Origin: a virus
Strand: one strand, 5' to 3'
DNA: 53,460 bases
IMG/VR virus record: IMGVR_UViG_3300032224_000722
Span: 1 to 53,460 of that record
Each line of letters starts with the position of its first letter. The first letter of the stretch is position 1. The notes under the pieces were generated by a model. That model was not told the origin of the DNA and ran no database searches. It was given only the letters and a program-made list of their open reading frames with translations. The position numbers were made by a program, and so were the translations under genes. Shown one piece after another: positions 34,101 through 41,800 of the stretch.

Positions 34101-35736
34101 TTACTCCGGATGCAGTAGTTGATACTCCAACTGTAATACCAGTTGAACCAACAATACTTGCACTACCTAGAACTCTACGACCGTAATCATAAATCGCTGT
34201 AGAATATAAACTTCCATTAAAACTTGCGCCACCTGTGACAATTAAATCGCCTGTACCATAGCCCGTCGCCGCGTTTCCGCCTGCTAGTTTTAATACACCA
34301 AATTTAGCGGTACCTAAGTTACCGCCAGCAAGTGGGTTAGTTAATATTTCTGTTAAGCCGCCTGGCTGGACATCTGTTAAGTATGTAAATTCGCCGCTTG
34401 CACTTACTCGACCAAAGAACGCATGGTTATCAAATGTTGTGTTTGAACCTGTATTATAGTGAACAACAATACCGCGATCAAAAGTGTCGTTAATTGTTAG
34501 TGCTGTATTATCTTTGCCGGTACCGATATCGATTAATGGGCTTACAATAAATGTTTCTGTAGAGTTAACAGTAACAATCGTATATGTACCTAGTACATTT
34601 AAACTGCCGTATATAGTAGTATCGCCGGCGACGTGTAATGTTTTTCCAATCCAAAGATCTTGGCCAATACCCACACCACCATCTACAATCAGCGCACCAG
34701 TTTGTGTACTGACTGATGTTGTGGAATTATTGATCCGCAATGGATTCGCAATGTTTCCGCCGATGAATTGATTGATAGTGCTAGTTGTAACAATCTGTGC
34801 GCCGCCTTGATAGCTGGTATTAAGAACGTTAATACTACCAAAACTTGCGCCACCTAATACGTTAAGAGCATTAGATGTTGTGTTGTATGTCGGACCGGGA
34901 TTCGCAGAAGAAGTTGTAAGAGTTAAAACTTGATTAGTTAGTCCGCCGCGGGTAGTAACAGACTGTAATGTACTAATATCGCTGATTAAAACGCTACCAG
35001 TGCTACCGCTTAATTGAATGTCACTGCCAGCTACGACCTGTTGAACACCTACGTTGGTAATCGTGATATTACCAGTAGCTGTGTTAATGTTTATACCGGT
35101 GCCGCCGGTTAGACTTAGAACACCAGCATTGCTTAATGTAATTGAAGGATTAAGGGCACTTAATTGTCCACCACCACTTAAACCTGTTCCTGGAACTACA
35201 GTTAACAATGTAGGAACTTGATAGCCTAAACTGTAAATTGCGTTAGTTGCGCTGATAAAGCCGCCGACCCATAAATCGCGACCTATACCAATACCACCCG
35301 GTGTACTTAATGCACCTGTTGTGGTACTTGTTGAATTAGTTGTTGTATTGATAAGCAACGGTTCAGAGATGACACCACCTTTGAAACCGTCAGCTTGTGT
35401 TAAAATTTGTGAGCCTTTAATAAAGCCCAAGCCACCGATATTAATCGATCCAGCGTAGATACCACCGATAACTTGTAATGCGTTACCGTCTGGACTAATA
35501 GTCGATGTATTAATTGCAGAGCTAAGAACCTTAGCTACATCGCTTACTCTTAATTGTGCTAATGTAGCAGATGTAAGGACGTTAAGCTGGCCGCCAACGA
35601 AAACGTTGCCGCCGATGCCCGCTCCACCGGGTGTAGTGATTGCACCTGTCTGGGTGCTAGTTGAATTGTAGTTTGCTATGTTAGTAGCACGAACCACAAG
35701 ACCATTTTTGACTATAAAATCGTCATTGTAAGCCAT
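22177..35736 (-). CDS. Giant modular tail fibre protein (4519 aa)
   Basis: This is an extremely long fibre built of two alternating module types. Type A looks like STSTTTGALQVVGGVGIGGN; type B looks like GNALQVTGGIGASxLYI followed by GYINGAQIVTTATI, of which I count 16 copies. Embedded domains in order are: a beta-helix-like segment (YYVGVDGSDSNDGLRPATA, about 792-930), a LamG domain (about 1085-1270), a DQSGDFRVGSSFYVSQATG motif (about 1352-1392), YadA-like head repeats (about 3810-3990), a carbohydrate-binding-like sandwich (about 4132-4312) and a C-terminal domain (about 4407-4519, IDHPTKKG...LPDYW...LTPIG). There is no S74 domain. SD GGAGAGGG lies before the ATG. It probably forms the long host-binding fibre, or is the tail-side partner of the 2181-aa protein. 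Confidence 0.93.
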   Translation of the reverse strand: MAYNDDFIVKNGLVVRATNIANYNSTSTQTGAITTPGGAGIGGNVFVGGQLNVLTSATLAQLRVSDVAKVLSSAINTSTISPDGNALQVIGGIYAGSINIGGLGFIKGSQILTQADGFKGGVISEPLLINTTTNSTSTTTGALSTPGGIGIGRDLWVGGFISATNAIYSLGYQVPTLLTVVPGTGLSGGGQLSALNPSITLSNAGVLSLTGGTGININTATGNITITNVGVQQVVAGSDIQLSGSTGSVLISDISTLQSVTTRGGLTNQVLTLTTSSANPGPTYNTTSNALNVLGGASFGSINVLNTSYQGGAQIVTTSTINQFIGGNIANPLRINNSTTSVSTQTGALIVDGGVGIGQDLWIGKTLHVAGDTTIYGSLNVLGTYTIVTVNSTETFIVSPLIDIGTGKDNTALTINDTFDRGIVVHYNTGSNTTFDNHAFFGRVSASGEFTYLTDVQPGGLTEILTNPLAGGNLGTAKFGVLKLAGGNAATGYGTGDLIVTGGASFNGSLYSTAIYDYGRRVLGSASIVGSTGITVGVSTTASGVTVTLTNTGVTSIVPGLGISANGTVNSQTGAVTLVNTGVRTLAVPVGPNGDLAISGSYDLTIQNLSTLQSTTARSNTSSYQIVLNNSLASTTNSATNALYLKGEGGTGPGGIYAYSIMLEKAGVINGSEILTTATINNSLGGIIPNAIHITSSTVSVSTQTGALIVDGGVGFESNLNVQGPVVINQSLSVLAGANSFAGNSSFLSNVYTTGTQFVGTITSPNSSLYLSTKPNTGNIYANSVNLNYYTANVYYVGVDGSDSNDGLRPATAFLTIAKALSVVTSGGTVHIGPGTFNEAFPLTIPVGVSVEGSGLRATIVQPTSGTNTQSGFLMNGETTLSDLVVGGYFSPGYGVKFATGARITTKSPYVERVSFITKGTTTTTLDPYGYNSGNAGNGAYLDASVLNANSLEPTMLFNEVTFIVPAATGLFMTNGARAEIVNTFFYFASKAINAQAGSAGVGGIGRTRLKLANISGTFTAGDTLYYADPLGPILALGTIAANDGTYVYISGPAYGFRPAVTGSSKVVTPYGSAQTVISPYKFSTASAKFDSATSDYLQILSDSSLQFGVGAFTFECWINISAIGTTQTIFQKGNPSTPSTSFGLQISAAGVLVGLDSSVTLTGSTTITTGAWHHVAMVRDTTNNKLTTFLDGNIEASQTGVTFSVTNNDPLDIGADSTNGQWYLTGYIDEFRVSNVARYASSFGLASNPFGYDSATVLLMHMNGASGGQQFDTDVTETQNIYSTGNSPASAKQVVLADYHQFGAELRSIGSAAVFGNQGVIANGTGTDLKLIAFNMSFIGAGGDITDDASLAVQANEVIQTNGGKIYYQTVDQSGDFRVGSSFYVSQATGNVSFGGSNLNLTSLASLQISNGTNSTNILPGSVQAGQMLISGNTLGSAAGNININPAGTMTIVQSNLQVNGNFSVQNLTIPGSTDATSTTTGALQVVGGIGVGQSIFVGSTLSSTTTVAGNAITVNTGGIGAQTLYIANWGYIGNAKIVTTATIGTALGGLVPNALHITNLAQSTSTQSGALIVDGGVGIGGNLTVGGNLNLLGGGSVLTNITATTDSYIGASVTKSGTTSTINIVNLGVQSLYGGTDISVTSNTGSITVNNVSTLDTTLGRGNSSAVAVSLTNANVSTTTIVGNALAVTGGIGASNLYISNYGYIGGAQIVTSATIGNLVGGQAITTPLQITSTSSTALNIPNGGAYIGGPVTIQGSLTVAGTVTSINSTSVDIGNKVIFLSTLSVSSILAQGSGLVVGRDDGLEADRWASFLFDGYGGGYGGNWISKGGIIPFTDTYFSLGSNTAQWSDLYVKTVHFDTATSTSTVFNTATISGNSIGTTGGIAGAHLYISQDAWVGTARVVTTANLAQYTSVFDGGTIHSPLINVDPTQSASTATGALQVVGGVGIGKNLYVGGDNRIVGNSYVYGSLFASAIFDNGNDRVISSINVNAGTGISLSTSSIKGPSATLTITNVGVTQITVGAGLSASASTGTVNIVNTGVTSITAGTDTSITAGSGDITLWNTSTLDSVTKRGATTTATVVVNNALFTTTSISGNALQVTGGIGANNLYVQTSGFINGAQIVTTSTLNSFSGGDINNALRITNATDATNTQTGALQVVGGVGIGANLWVGKDLHILGDLFIDGTQTIIDSTRIQTGDKTITLSSASTIAGQATGSGIKIGASTATLASFLFDGNTSWASGASVVPATTLNYNLGSASLVWSNVYSANAIISANTPSTNTQTGSLQVAGGVGIAKQVNIGEKVNILGDYSNTTTQTGNSLGVTGGAYVGGTLNVQLGAWVGGSQVVTTNNPFDTVFTSQAQSSNTQSGAFQVVGGVGIGGNVNIGGIVSIANSAESTTTPGANALLVTGGIYADMINVGTIGTIAGGIIITTATIGNFAFNGGTINKPINITTTTVASSSITGALTVTGGVGIGGATFAWGTFTSQTTASFRYIQMSTATITGIFSSTSALSNTATIGGNAIQVAGGIGTNYINIKTAGWLNGSPILTANTLNSYSGGTINNVLIINSSTQSVNTTTGALQVVKGGAGIGGNVWSGGSYNFIDPTFVTQGYFGPAADLSTVQLGAYSNQPVAILVNNAEVARFAIGATGFGNANPVFGIDLVSPNSQAGSASTISNMLSLVSTNWATNFSADIPTFEITQTSRDSGNSFENWISVGEQFAGIAQALVFAGGNYYNNGGTPTVAEWARFTPAGNFVLQNQIQAPTELITSSNNSTSTIAGNALQVTGGIGASRLYLSQEGWIAGGKIITTANASSIAFNGGTITTPLYINTTTQSSSNISGALRVQGGAGVLLNLNVGGVATMNGGLVSVNNTFTNINTITLGSLNVGGNTTFTTSTAASGITAGLAGVVVSGGLAVNKNVIINDTATIASSVASTTTIAGNALSVTGGIGGKSIYLTDVGYINGAQIVTSSTINSFSGGSISNALNLSNLTNAVNTSTGALTVAGGVGVGLDMWVGGSLHLVGDLYVDGIQTIVDSTRIQTNDKIIYLSTGSTNATLASSSGLAIGPVGATYASLLFDGISTWQSGANLSPSTSGGFNLGSASLPWNTQYVQFSRINGATQSTTATNGTLIVTGGVGVSGNLNIGTSATIASQLFNLVQANVTQNALYVAGGVGAQYLNIANSGYVAGSPIITAANIAGYQFSGGTITGILTSTNTTSAFSTQTGAIQSQGGIATGNNLWVGNAAMILGTTSSAISTTSNALQVVGGIGAYSIYLANNGYINGSQIVTAATINNFSGGTINSSLTVNSSTQSVSTTTGAFQVTNGGVGIGGNIWAGGYANIGGTANQAVTLGTTATGSLQVLGGASITGGMNIGGNVYFAQKIGVGTTNPGVSPGNATLEVNGDTVVGAGNSSRVQITSGGGANAIYEVQGSETGYRWQIGSNLVTIGVAGLGFMNQNQTLSAGGAAVGAVSGLSGNLGLYTSNGSSLTIRSLIDTSGNMILGITTPTTPLAKLDVRGSFRAQSGNTEHVILSNNASQYVALNITRTNTGNTADFRIGVNGSAANFSPSAQAGDTTIGFSSNIYFANQNSYEVAKITPTGLVITTATVASSASSGALQVQGGAGVTGNFYVGSASSFTGAVFVASALASTSTKAGNALIVTGGIGASSLWLDNPGWINGYQIVTTANIGSFTGAFNGGTVTNPIYINNTTNATSTSTGALYTTGGIGLSKDLWVGGNATVVGAATFQSTIGASGIVTISNASSATTAVAGNALQVTGGVGVAGTIYSGGDHYIGTMRVGLGGGAVASNIAVGVGAINAVASGTYNVGIGSNALTSLSSGNYNIGIGLQALQNAGATVNNVAIGTQAMNGGTPGSSSVAIGYQAAQTAQGNYVVAIGQGALAGAGVTNTGASNIGIGYQAGNVITSGARNTIIGYQSGLTLAGGSQNVLLGYQAGQSITSGGNNVIIGGNNGSGISSSNNNVIISDGAGNIVFSANSTQAVTVPGVTNFTNATTASSTITGAVIIAGDMGVRDIYARNIYANGSLVGSGGSGGGGSSTSTPYIAVTSGTVAISTASGALQVYGGGSLYGNLFVGQKLIVNKAYDDSGSYVQVGGPIESTSNVSGASLYASGGNNLLYYSQDWSVSNSNWTKIAGSAGLNATTSPDGTTNATLLTESGATGNHYFQQTLTGVTGPVTFSIYAKANTRTFIALYVNAGGSAHGVYFNLSTGAYQAGPTPLYNTTARIDPVGYYGWYRCQITVWASPSAAITTFGVYSAQGYDTLLSGTNTSYAGTGGAGAYIWGAQGEAGYLAGPYQVTTNALVTANNNIYAGGSLYIANTATVNNAQVVTTATLMTNLGLYGSTPNSLIINNATNSTSTTTGALQVVNGGVGIGGNAYVGGTLYATAKSFLIDHPTKKGYKLQYGSLEGPENGVYVRGKLEGRVIQLPDYWLSLVDMDTITVDLTPIGKFQKLYVERIDAGTGSIFIDNDSMLGGPCKCFYTVWAERKDIGKLNTEFKG
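22180..22515 (-). other. C-terminal IDHP/LPDYW domain of the giant fibre
   Basis: About 112 residues beginning KSFLIDHPTKKGYKLQYGS, with GPENGVYVRGKLEGR, IQLPDYWLSLVD, TVDLTPIGKFQKLYV and a Cys pair (GGPCKC). I recognise this as a recurrent C-terminal domain of phage and bacterial surface proteins with the pattern IDHP...EGPE...LPDYW...LTPIG. It occupies the place where many fibres carry S74, so it may help trimer folding. Confidence 0.6.
22800..23345 (-). other. Carbohydrate-binding-like beta-sandwich domain within the giant fibre
   Basis: Residues about 4132-4312: LLYYSQDWSVSNSNWTKIAG, FQQTLTGVTGPVTFSIYAKA, HGVYFNLSTGAYQAGP, GWYRCQITVWASPSAAIT and AYIWGAQGEAG. This resembles phage CBM-like sandwich domains that start with Y-x-x-D/E-W and end IWGAQ.E. 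Receptor-glycan binding is inferred. Confidence 0.5.
23770..24310 (-). repeat. YadA-like head repeats in the giant fibre
   Basis: Residues about 3810-3990 hold short tandem repeats such as NVGIGSNALTSLSSG, NIGIGLQALQNAG, NIGIGYQAGNVITSG, NTIIGYQSGLTLAGG and NVLLGYQAGQSITSG. The pattern N-x-x-I/L-G-x-x-A-G every 14-19 residues is that of trimeric beta-roll heads, also seen in the S74 fibre. Confidence 0.75.
31930..32480 (-). other. LamG-type lectin domain within the giant fibre
   Basis: Residues about 1085-1270: SAKFDSATSDYLQILSDSSL, FTFECWINISAIG, LQISAAGVLVGLDSSV, GAWHHVAMVRDTTNNKLTTF, GYIDEFRVSNVARY and TVLLMHMNG. This is the standard LamG order (FD..DYL, TxExW, WHHVA..RD, YIDEFRVSN.ARY) and predicts glycan binding. 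Confidence 0.85.
32930..33362 (-). other. Right-handed beta-helix-like segment within the giant fibre
   Basis: Residues about 792-935: YYVGVDGSDSNDGLRPATAF, LTIAKALSVV, TVHIGPGTFNEAFPLTIPVG, VSVEGSGLRATIV and YGVKFATGARITT. The opener G-x-D-x-x-DG-x-x-PA-x-F-x-T-I is that of pectate-lyase-like/DUF1565 beta-helices. I see no clear catalytic residues, so lyase activity is uncertain. Confidence 0.6.
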
Positions 35737-35807
35737 TAGTTTCCCTCTCCACGTCTGGCAATAATTGCTGTATCAACTATTTACCAAAGAAAGAGAAACT
35801 TGGTGTT
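35737..35807 (-). promoter_or_regulatory. Intergenic region and late-promoter-like box before the giant fibre
   Basis: In this 71-nt gap the minus strand carries GGTAAATA (35785-35778), a TAAATA-type box about 40 nt before the giant fibre ATG, and an SD (GGAGAGGG) close to it. A weak imperfect inverted repeat (ACCAA...TTGGT) lies between the upstream stop and the box but has no T run, so I do not call it a terminator. Confidence 0.4.
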
Positions 35808-38800
35808 TTATCTGCTTAGTGAGGTACGGTGTACTTTAACTGTTAGGGCAGTTGGAGTGTAATTTGGAGTAAATGTTAGGGTAACCACAGCACCGTTTAA
35901 TTGTGCGTCAAACGAGCCCAAATCTCCGGTATTACTTGCCATACCGTATTCAGTGATATAACAGCTAGTTAATCCATCGTGGAATACTATTAATTCACTA
36001 ACGTACAGCTTGTTAGGTTGTCCTCCCGGAGTTACATCAACTACTTGCACAAAGTATTTGGCGCTTTGGTAATTTGCAATACCAAAACTATCCAAACTCA
36101 GCTGTGCCTGGGCACTTACAGTTGGGCTTGTATAGGTATAGATTTCACTATTACCGATGTTTAGGTAATTTCCGTTGATATCTCCGTTACCTTCGATATT
36201 TAAATCTCCACCTATTCCGACACCACCTGTTACTACCAATGCACCTGTAGTAGGACCGTTACTTACAGAGTTATCTCCGACATAAACTTTGCCGTTGTTT
36301 ACATATAACGCCCATGGACGGGTAATATTTGTAAATCCGTTACCTGCGGTTGGGCTATTTTTAATGTAAACTGTAGCTACATCGTTGTATGTTGTTGCTT
36401 GACCGCTGGTTGCACTTAGAGTAGGCTGACCGAATACGTTAACGTGTGCTGATCCAACAACTCCTTGCGAGTTTGTATCTTGGTATGTAGCATCTAGTAC
36501 TGCTATACCAACACCTTGTTGTCCCCATGCACCTCTAATTACAGTTCCAGAACGTGTAATAGTTCCAGTTGATACAATATTTCCAGTGTTGAGCGGTACA
36601 TTGACATTTACACTATTCTTAAAGAATTGCGTACTTGTTGTTCCTGCTACACTTACGTAAACTTGTTGTACTGCTGTTCCAGTGTCAACAACTGTTACAC
36701 TAGATGTACTTGCAAAAATCTTATCAGGATTTAATCCTAAGTATCCGCCGGCCGCAAGTACAGTTCCTTGTACGTATAAATTATTGGCAATACTTACTCC
36801 GCCTGCAATCTTAACAGCACCAGTTGTTGTACTTGTAGCTGTTGTAGCATTAGTAAACTGTGTAACACCTGTAATCACAGCACTTGGTGCGCTTACTGTT
36901 GCAGTATTTGCGGCAGTTAAATTAACTGTAGCGGCCTGTAATGTAATACTACCTGCATTGCCCGGGACATTAAACAATGCGCCGTCATTTGCAAGAGCGG
37001 TAATTGAACTTCCAGTGAATGTATAATCAGCTATAACTGCGGTTGTGGCATTTAACGATCCAATAACAGTTGCATTTCCGCCAACAAACAAGTTTTGACC
37101 AATACCTGCACCGCCGCCAACTACTAATGCACCGTTAGTTGCATTAGTCGATGTGGTGTTATTGTTAATAGTAACTGCGTTTGTAGTTACGTTACCGTGA
37201 TCAGTTACAGATTGTAAAGTTGCATAACTCCAAACCGTAACGGCTCCAGTTGCCGCGCTTACGTATGTATCTGTACCTGCTGTAAGTGCTGTTACACCTG
37301 CGTTGGCAATAAACAGAGATCCTGTACTTGTTGATAGTGTAATACCAGATCCAACTGCTGTAATATCAGTTACACCAACGTTACTGATCGTAATGCTTCC
37401 TGTACTTTGATCAACATTAATTCCAGTACCTGCTGTAGCACTTGTGACACCTAAGTTAACTAATCTTACAGATCCAGTTGAAGTACTTGCACCAGGTATG
37501 GTTCCGATTGCGCCAATACCTACACCAACAGTGATTGATTGAACACCAATGTTTGTAATTGTTACTAATGCACCAGTTGTAGTCGATAGTTGGATACCTG
37601 TTCCAGATGCTAGGTTAGTTAAACCTGTGTTGGTTAATGCGATAGTGACACCAGATGCTGTGGTTCTAGTACCTCCACTTAATCCAGGTCCTAACGCTAA
37701 ACTGATATTTGTGCTTAACGGAACACCGTTTTGCAAGAATGCGCTGGCATTAATTGCTCCGCCGGCATTGATGTCGCCACCAACACCCAATCCGCCTGGA
37801 CCAGTAATTACGATAGCACCAGTTGTTGTACTTGTAGAAGGTGTTAAGCTGTTGCTAACGATATCTTTATAAACAATACCGCCGTTAAAGTTACTTGCTG
37901 TAGAAATTAAGAAACCGTTTAATATCAAGCTACCGCCGATATATACGTCTTTATTAATTCCTAGTCCGCCTTGAATCTGTACTGCACCTGTTTGCGTACT
38001 GATTGTATTAGTTGGATTTGTAAATGTAACTTGTCCTGCAAGGGTTGAATTCCCGCCAACTCCAATACCGCCAGCAACCTGTAAGTCACCAGTAGTCGGA
38101 CTCGTTGAAGCCACTCCACCTAATAGGTGTACATCGCTGAATAGTGCGCCACCTATAGTACCAGTAGACGAAAATGGGTTTGGAACATCGGTAACACCGC
38201 CTGGCCAAATATTTGTTCGGAATGTAAACTTGCGAGTCAAGTGCTCCATACCAATAAATGCATGAGCATCTGCGGCAACGGTTGCGCCAGTATTGTAGTG
38301 AACTAATACACCTTTATCAAATCCGTCATCTGTAGTTAATGGTGCATTATTAATTCCAGTTCCTACATCGATAACTGGGTCATCAATAGTAACTTGAGTT
38401 GAATTAATAATAGTCTGCTGACCTTGAACTATTAGGTTACCAGTAATTAATGCAATGCCGCCAACTGTTAAATTGCCAACTGTACTTGTACCAGCAAATA
38501 GTGTGCCAACTGTGGCGCTTGAGCCAACAGTTAAACTACCGCCAATTGTTGCTGTATTATAAACATTAAGAGCTGTGCCGGTCGCAGTTAATGTGATCGC
38601 TTTATCAGTAACTGCGCCACGTGCTGTTACTAGTTGCAAAGTATCCACACTTGCAATCGCAACGGAACCAGTATTTGCTGTTAAATTAATGCCGCTACCG
38701 GCTGTAACATCAGTAACACCAACGTTACTAATTGTAACATTACCTGTTGTGTTGCTAATATTGATGCCTGTTCCCGAACGAGCACTTAGTACACCAGTGT

Positions 38801-41800
38801 TGGTAATTGTTACATTACCAGTTGCTGTGTTTACTGCGATGCCAGCACCTGCTACGTTGCTGAGTACACCAATGTTAGTAATTGTTAAATTTGCAACCGG
38901 ACCTGTAACAGTTCCGCCGCCACTTAATCCTGTTCCTGCTGTTAGGTTAACTGTGCTAATAACACGTATATTATTATCGTAAATTGCCGATGCACGGATT
39001 GTATCTGAAACAACAAAATTGCCACCTACACTTACGCCACCTGCAACTGTTAGAGCATTTGTAGCTGTATCTCCAATATAAACTGTACCGCTGTTTACAT
39101 ATAGAGCGTATGCTGTTCCGATACGAATGTTACTCGAGTTAGCTACTGGTGCGCCACCAATATACACAGTAGATGCTGTGCTGTATACAGTAGTATATTT
39201 GCTGTCAAATGTAGGAACGTCGATAAATGTCGCATTTAATGAAGTGTATGTGCCAAGACCGTCGAGATCGTAATATTTTGCACTTGGTAAGTTTAGACTT
39301 ACGCCGGCACCGTTCCAATTACTAGTTGCCCAATCACCTTCTCGAGCTAATGTACCGCCCAAATGTACACTCTTGGCAACGCCAAGACCGCCATAGGATA
39401 TCATCGCACCGCTTTGTGTGTTGTATGATTCAACTATTGAGTTTAATGTCAATGCTGTTGTGTTTAACAAGTTAGCAGGATCGCCAATCACTAATGGATA
39501 GTGAATAACGCCGCCATCAAATCCTGTCGGAGTCGCTGTAGTTAATACTTGGGCACCACCTGAATATAGTGTGCCGGCATTGATGTTTCCACCAACAATT
39601 AAGTTTTGTCCTATAGATACGCCGCCGTATACTACAAAAGCCGCAGAACTTGTGCTGGTCGCTGTTGTGCTGTTAGCTTGTATTAACGGATCACTAATAG
39701 TACCACCGTTAAAGTTTGCTAGTTGTGTTAATCCTGCGTCGGTGTAAATCTTGTGAGCGTAAATATCGCCGTTAAATCCAGCGCCGCCTGCAACGATCAA
39801 AGCTCCTGTTCCTGTTGATGTTGCACTTGTGCTTGCGTAAATTCTTACAGGTCCACCTAGGCTTGAATTTCCAACAACACCAAGGCCGCCTGTTACTGTA
39901 ACTGCACCTGTTGTCGGGCCGCTACTTGCAGTAGCACTACCGAATCCAACAATGCCACCAAAATATGAATCTCCAGCAACACCAATGCCGCCAGTTGAAA
40001 CTATTAACGCATGGTTAATTGTCTGAGTTGAGTTAGCACTGGCATTAGATAATGTAATTTTACCAGCAAGATATGAGTTACCTGCAATACCAACACCACC
40101 TAATACTTGTAGGTCGCCTGTATTGGTCGAAACTGAAACTGATCCGCCGACTAATCGTAATCCTCCAAATTGCGCTGTACCAAATGTACCTGTGCTTGCA
40201 AAGCTAGGAGCAAAGTTTTCGTAGCCGCCTGGATAAATGTTTACTTTGTATGCTAAGAACCCGGTGCTTGCATCGCGTCCTAAGAACGCATGATTGTCTG
40301 TTAATGTTGTGGCGCCGGTATTATAGTGTAATAATAATCCGCGATCTAATCCGTCATTAGTTGATAACGGAGTATTGTTAATTCCAGTACCAATGTCAAT
40401 TACAGGATCAATAACGTATGTATTTTGCGAGTCAACAATAGTTTGTGTACCTAACACAGTTAAGTTACCGCTCAATACTGTGTTGCCATATACACTTAAA
40501 TCTTTCTTAGTTGATAGACCACCTTCGATAAAGACTGCATTATTATAAAAATTGCTAGTATCGCTTGCTGTACTAGTTACGTGCAGACTTACAAACGTTG
40601 CAGTAAACGAATTACCAAATTGTAGTGCGCCACCAAGATTTAGGTTGCCGCCAATGAATACATCTTTACCAATTCCAACACCGCCAGTGACTACTAGGGC
40701 ACCAGTTGTTGTACTTGTTGATGTTTGTGTGCCTGATACAATAACTTGTTGTGCATTGATTGTACCTGCTGTTCCGCTAAATGTTAAGTTACCACCTAAT
40801 ACTAAATCTTTAGCGATGCCAACACCACCTGCTACAATAATTGCACCAGTAGTTGTTGATGTAGAATTAGTTATAGAACTTACGGCAAGTGTTGAAACAG
40901 ATAAGTCGCCACCGTTACCAGCAAAGTGTAATTGTCCGCCAATCCACACATCTCCGCCAATGCCAAGCCCGCCAGTAATAACTGCGGCTCCTGTTGTGGT
41001 GCTTGTAGAATTTGTGCTCGAAGTAACACCTAACGTAGAAACACGTAATTGATTACCTTGACCGCTGAATACTAATTGTCCGCCTAATACTAGGTCTTGT
41101 GCAATACCTACACCACCTGCAATAACAAGTGCGCCACTTGTTGTGCTTGTTGAGTTAGTTGTTGTTGTGAAGATTGAAGGACCAGTAACTGTTAAGTTAG
41201 TTGTAGTAATGCTACCTGCCGCAATACCGCCATTGGCTTGTCCGCCTGCACCACTTAATGTTAAATTACCACCAATTGTTAAATCTTTACCAATGCCCAC
41301 GCCACCAGTAACTACTACTGCACCAGTTGTTGTACTTGTCGAGTTAGTAGTCGATGCTACAAATATTTGTGTAGTTGCCTGTAAGTTAGTAAATGTCGCA
41401 GATCTTGGCCCTGTGTTACCAATGACCATATTATCGATAGTACCAGCATTACCTGCATTGATTACAACAGTACCTGTGCCAGTAGGTGCAATATTAACAT
41501 TGTTATTAACTGGATTCATTGTAACAGTACCAAGTACGCTAAATGCACCTGTGACTGTAAATGAGTTTACGTTAAAGTTTGTTGCTGTTAATAATGTAAA
41601 TTGACCTGTTCCTGGCTGTGTAACACCTATGTTTGTGTTCTCAATATTTTTATTGTAAATTGTTTGGGTGGTTAAGTCGTCAATGATCTCTAACCAATAC
41701 ACAGGGTCAACACCTAATGTATCAATCTTTCTAAATGATGTAAAGAAAAGTGTTCTAGTATATGTATCGCCAGCGATAACTGGAATAGCCGCGTGAGCCA

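Noticed and set aside
22532-41604. Many open frames on the plus strand opposite the fibre genes (for example 26870-27451, 29186-29941, 40552-41052)
   Set aside because: They are antisense shadows of the repetitive Thr/Gly/Val-rich fibre coding; they lack SD and promoter signals, and their peptides are low-complexity Pro/Val/Leu.
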